Assembly: GCA_023055505.1 (NCBI GenBank)
Contig: JALIRH010000044.1
Location: 2,976,001-3,040,000 of the forward strand
Origin: Callipepla californica brunnescens
Taxonomy: Eukaryota; Chordata; Aves; Galliformes; Odontophoridae
Direction: 5' to 3'
DNA: 64,000 bases
Below the pieces are notes generated by a model. That model worked only from the letters and a program-made list of their open reading frames with translations. It ran no database searches and was not told where the DNA came from. Position 1 is the stretch's first letter. Each line of letters opens with the position of its first letter. Both the position numbers and the translations under genes were made by a program. Below, piece after piece: positions 62,679 through 64,000 of the stretch.

Positions 62679-64000
62679 AAAGTATATAGACCAAAGGAAA
62701 GCAGAGTGAATTTCAGGGGTGCTGAGAGCCACTAGCCCAGCCTTGAAGAAGCTGCTGTCCTGGGAGCTGTCTTCAGTGCCTAGCTCTGAGGAGCAGGGCT
62801 CTGTCCACCCTCGTTGTCTCCTTCTACCCTCACAGCACAGCCCCCAAACCATCACTGTGGTGGAGCACCAGACTTGGTCACCCCGGAGCTCTCATCCAAC
62901 TGCAATGAACTCTCACCTAGAAATTAAATGACTTTGCCTGGGTGCCCTTGACAGCGAAATTTTCATTCTTGCCAGCAACAAGCCCCAGGGTTTAAAACAA
63001 AAGTAAATTTGTGGGTGGGGGTGGTGATGGAAGAACATACTCTATCTGGGAAAGACAGCTTAATATGCTAATGATTTAAACCTCCTGTCTCTCTCCCACA
63101 TTCTCTTAGCCATTTCCCAACATTGGAGTGGGCCTACACCTGACTTGCTGAGAGTCCTTGTCCCTCTCCTGAGGAGTCCCTTGGCCCAGATGAATTAAGG
63201 TCTTCTCAACCCACTGTTCAGAGGTACACAAGTGCTTCTCCAATCAGGTACCTGGGAGAAGGTACAGTGTGAGCAGGACACGCATCTTCAGTGCCAACAC
63301 TTAACAGTGTTCCCTTCCATTTAGGAGCCTTTTGGCTAGTGCTCCCATGAAGTAACCTCATATAAACACGATCTTTCTTGGTAGAGGGATCTCCTCTCAT
63401 TCTGCCTCCTTTCAAGCAGGGAACTGATACCCTCAGTGAAGCTGCAAGCCATTTGTGTGTGTTTCTGAGAGGCTTTTTGGAATGAGTTTATGCAGTTAAA
63501 GAAAACTGAGAACTTATGACCTACAGGGGTTTAACAGCCTGTAACCAACACTATGAAACCTATGCACCAGCACAGCCTGTTCTGGAAGCCTTGATAGCAG
63601 TGGTCTCCACTGCACATTAAGCTACTTTCCTCGCATAGAGGCTTGCCATTTGCACATTGGCTGCCAGCCAGAATTCACATTTACTGGCTGCTTCCAGTGA
63701 TGTATGGGTTGAGCTGAGAGGATTTTATGCCATGTTAGTGTTTCATAGCAATGCTAGTCCTCACTTTCATCCCTCCCTCCTCTCTCTTCATTTTAGTAAC
63801 ACTGTAGTAGTATGGCCACCATGGCCACTGTGCTGTGTCTGCACTTAGCTGCACATACCTCGCCCTGTGAAACAGCATTAAGTGCTGTAGCTTCAAACAT
63901 TCAGCCCTGGTGGAAAACAGAGGAGGTTTCTGTTTGGTTTCTCTAAGTATCACCCCTGCCTGGTGTGATGAGGTGACCTGCCTGCAATCCACCAGGACCC

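Larger units (their letters stand above)
61361..64000. other. Upstream region of TMEM72
   Basis: Contains the TMEM72 5' UTR and promoter in an unknown part, a moderately GC-rich patch at about 61480-61680, and the GATA microsatellite. No exon of another gene recognised up to the right edge. Confidence 0.5.

Overview
The window is vertebrate nuclear DNA, most likely from a galliform bird such as chicken. The evidence is CR1 LINE fragments with the typical avian 3' end, a degenerate mariner element resembling chicken Galluhop, compact GT-AG spliced genes and exon-by-exon matches to vertebrate proteins. No prokaryotic, phage, plasmid, CRISPR or RNA genes were seen. Species and chromosome are inferences.

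Layout from left to right. (1) About 0.56-11.4 kb: acid lipase gene A, minus strand, LIPM-like. Its last coding exon lies off the left edge. (2) 14.6-15.6 kb: a dead mariner transposon. (3) 16.9-24.8 kb: ANKRD22, plus strand, complete, six coding exons, 191 codons. (4) 26.4-39.1 kb: acid lipase gene B, minus strand, complete, nine coding exons, 402 codons, with a probable 5' non-coding exon. (5) 41.4-47.3 kb: lipase pseudogene C, of which four exons are recognisable. (6) About 49.6-49.8 kb: relic D, a decayed last exon of another lipase. (7) 50.5-55.2 kb: mostly unexplained DNA with one CR1 fragment. (8) 55.3-61.4 kb: TMEM72, minus strand, complete, five coding exons, 269 codons. (9) 61.4-64 kb: TMEM72 upstream DNA with a (GATA)n microsatellite.

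The lipase plus ANKRD22 arrangement matches the mammalian LIPM-ANKRD22 neighbourhood (human 10q23), but the cluster here has been remodelled. ANKRD22 sits between two LIPM-like copies, further copies have decayed, and TMEM72 (human 10q11) lies next to the cluster. The products have separate roles: extracellular or lysosomal-type lipid hydrolysis for the lipases, a small membrane-anchored ankyrin protein, and a four-pass membrane protein.

No new kind of system was found. The most interesting signal is the mosaic relationship between lipases A and B. A 1.5 kb tract covering exons 8-9 and intron 8 is almost identical, exon 2 and its flank are about 91-94% identical, yet exon 7, which encodes the substrate-cap region, is only about 40% identical in protein. 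This suggests gene conversion combined with divergence of the cap. All identities were counted or estimated by eye.
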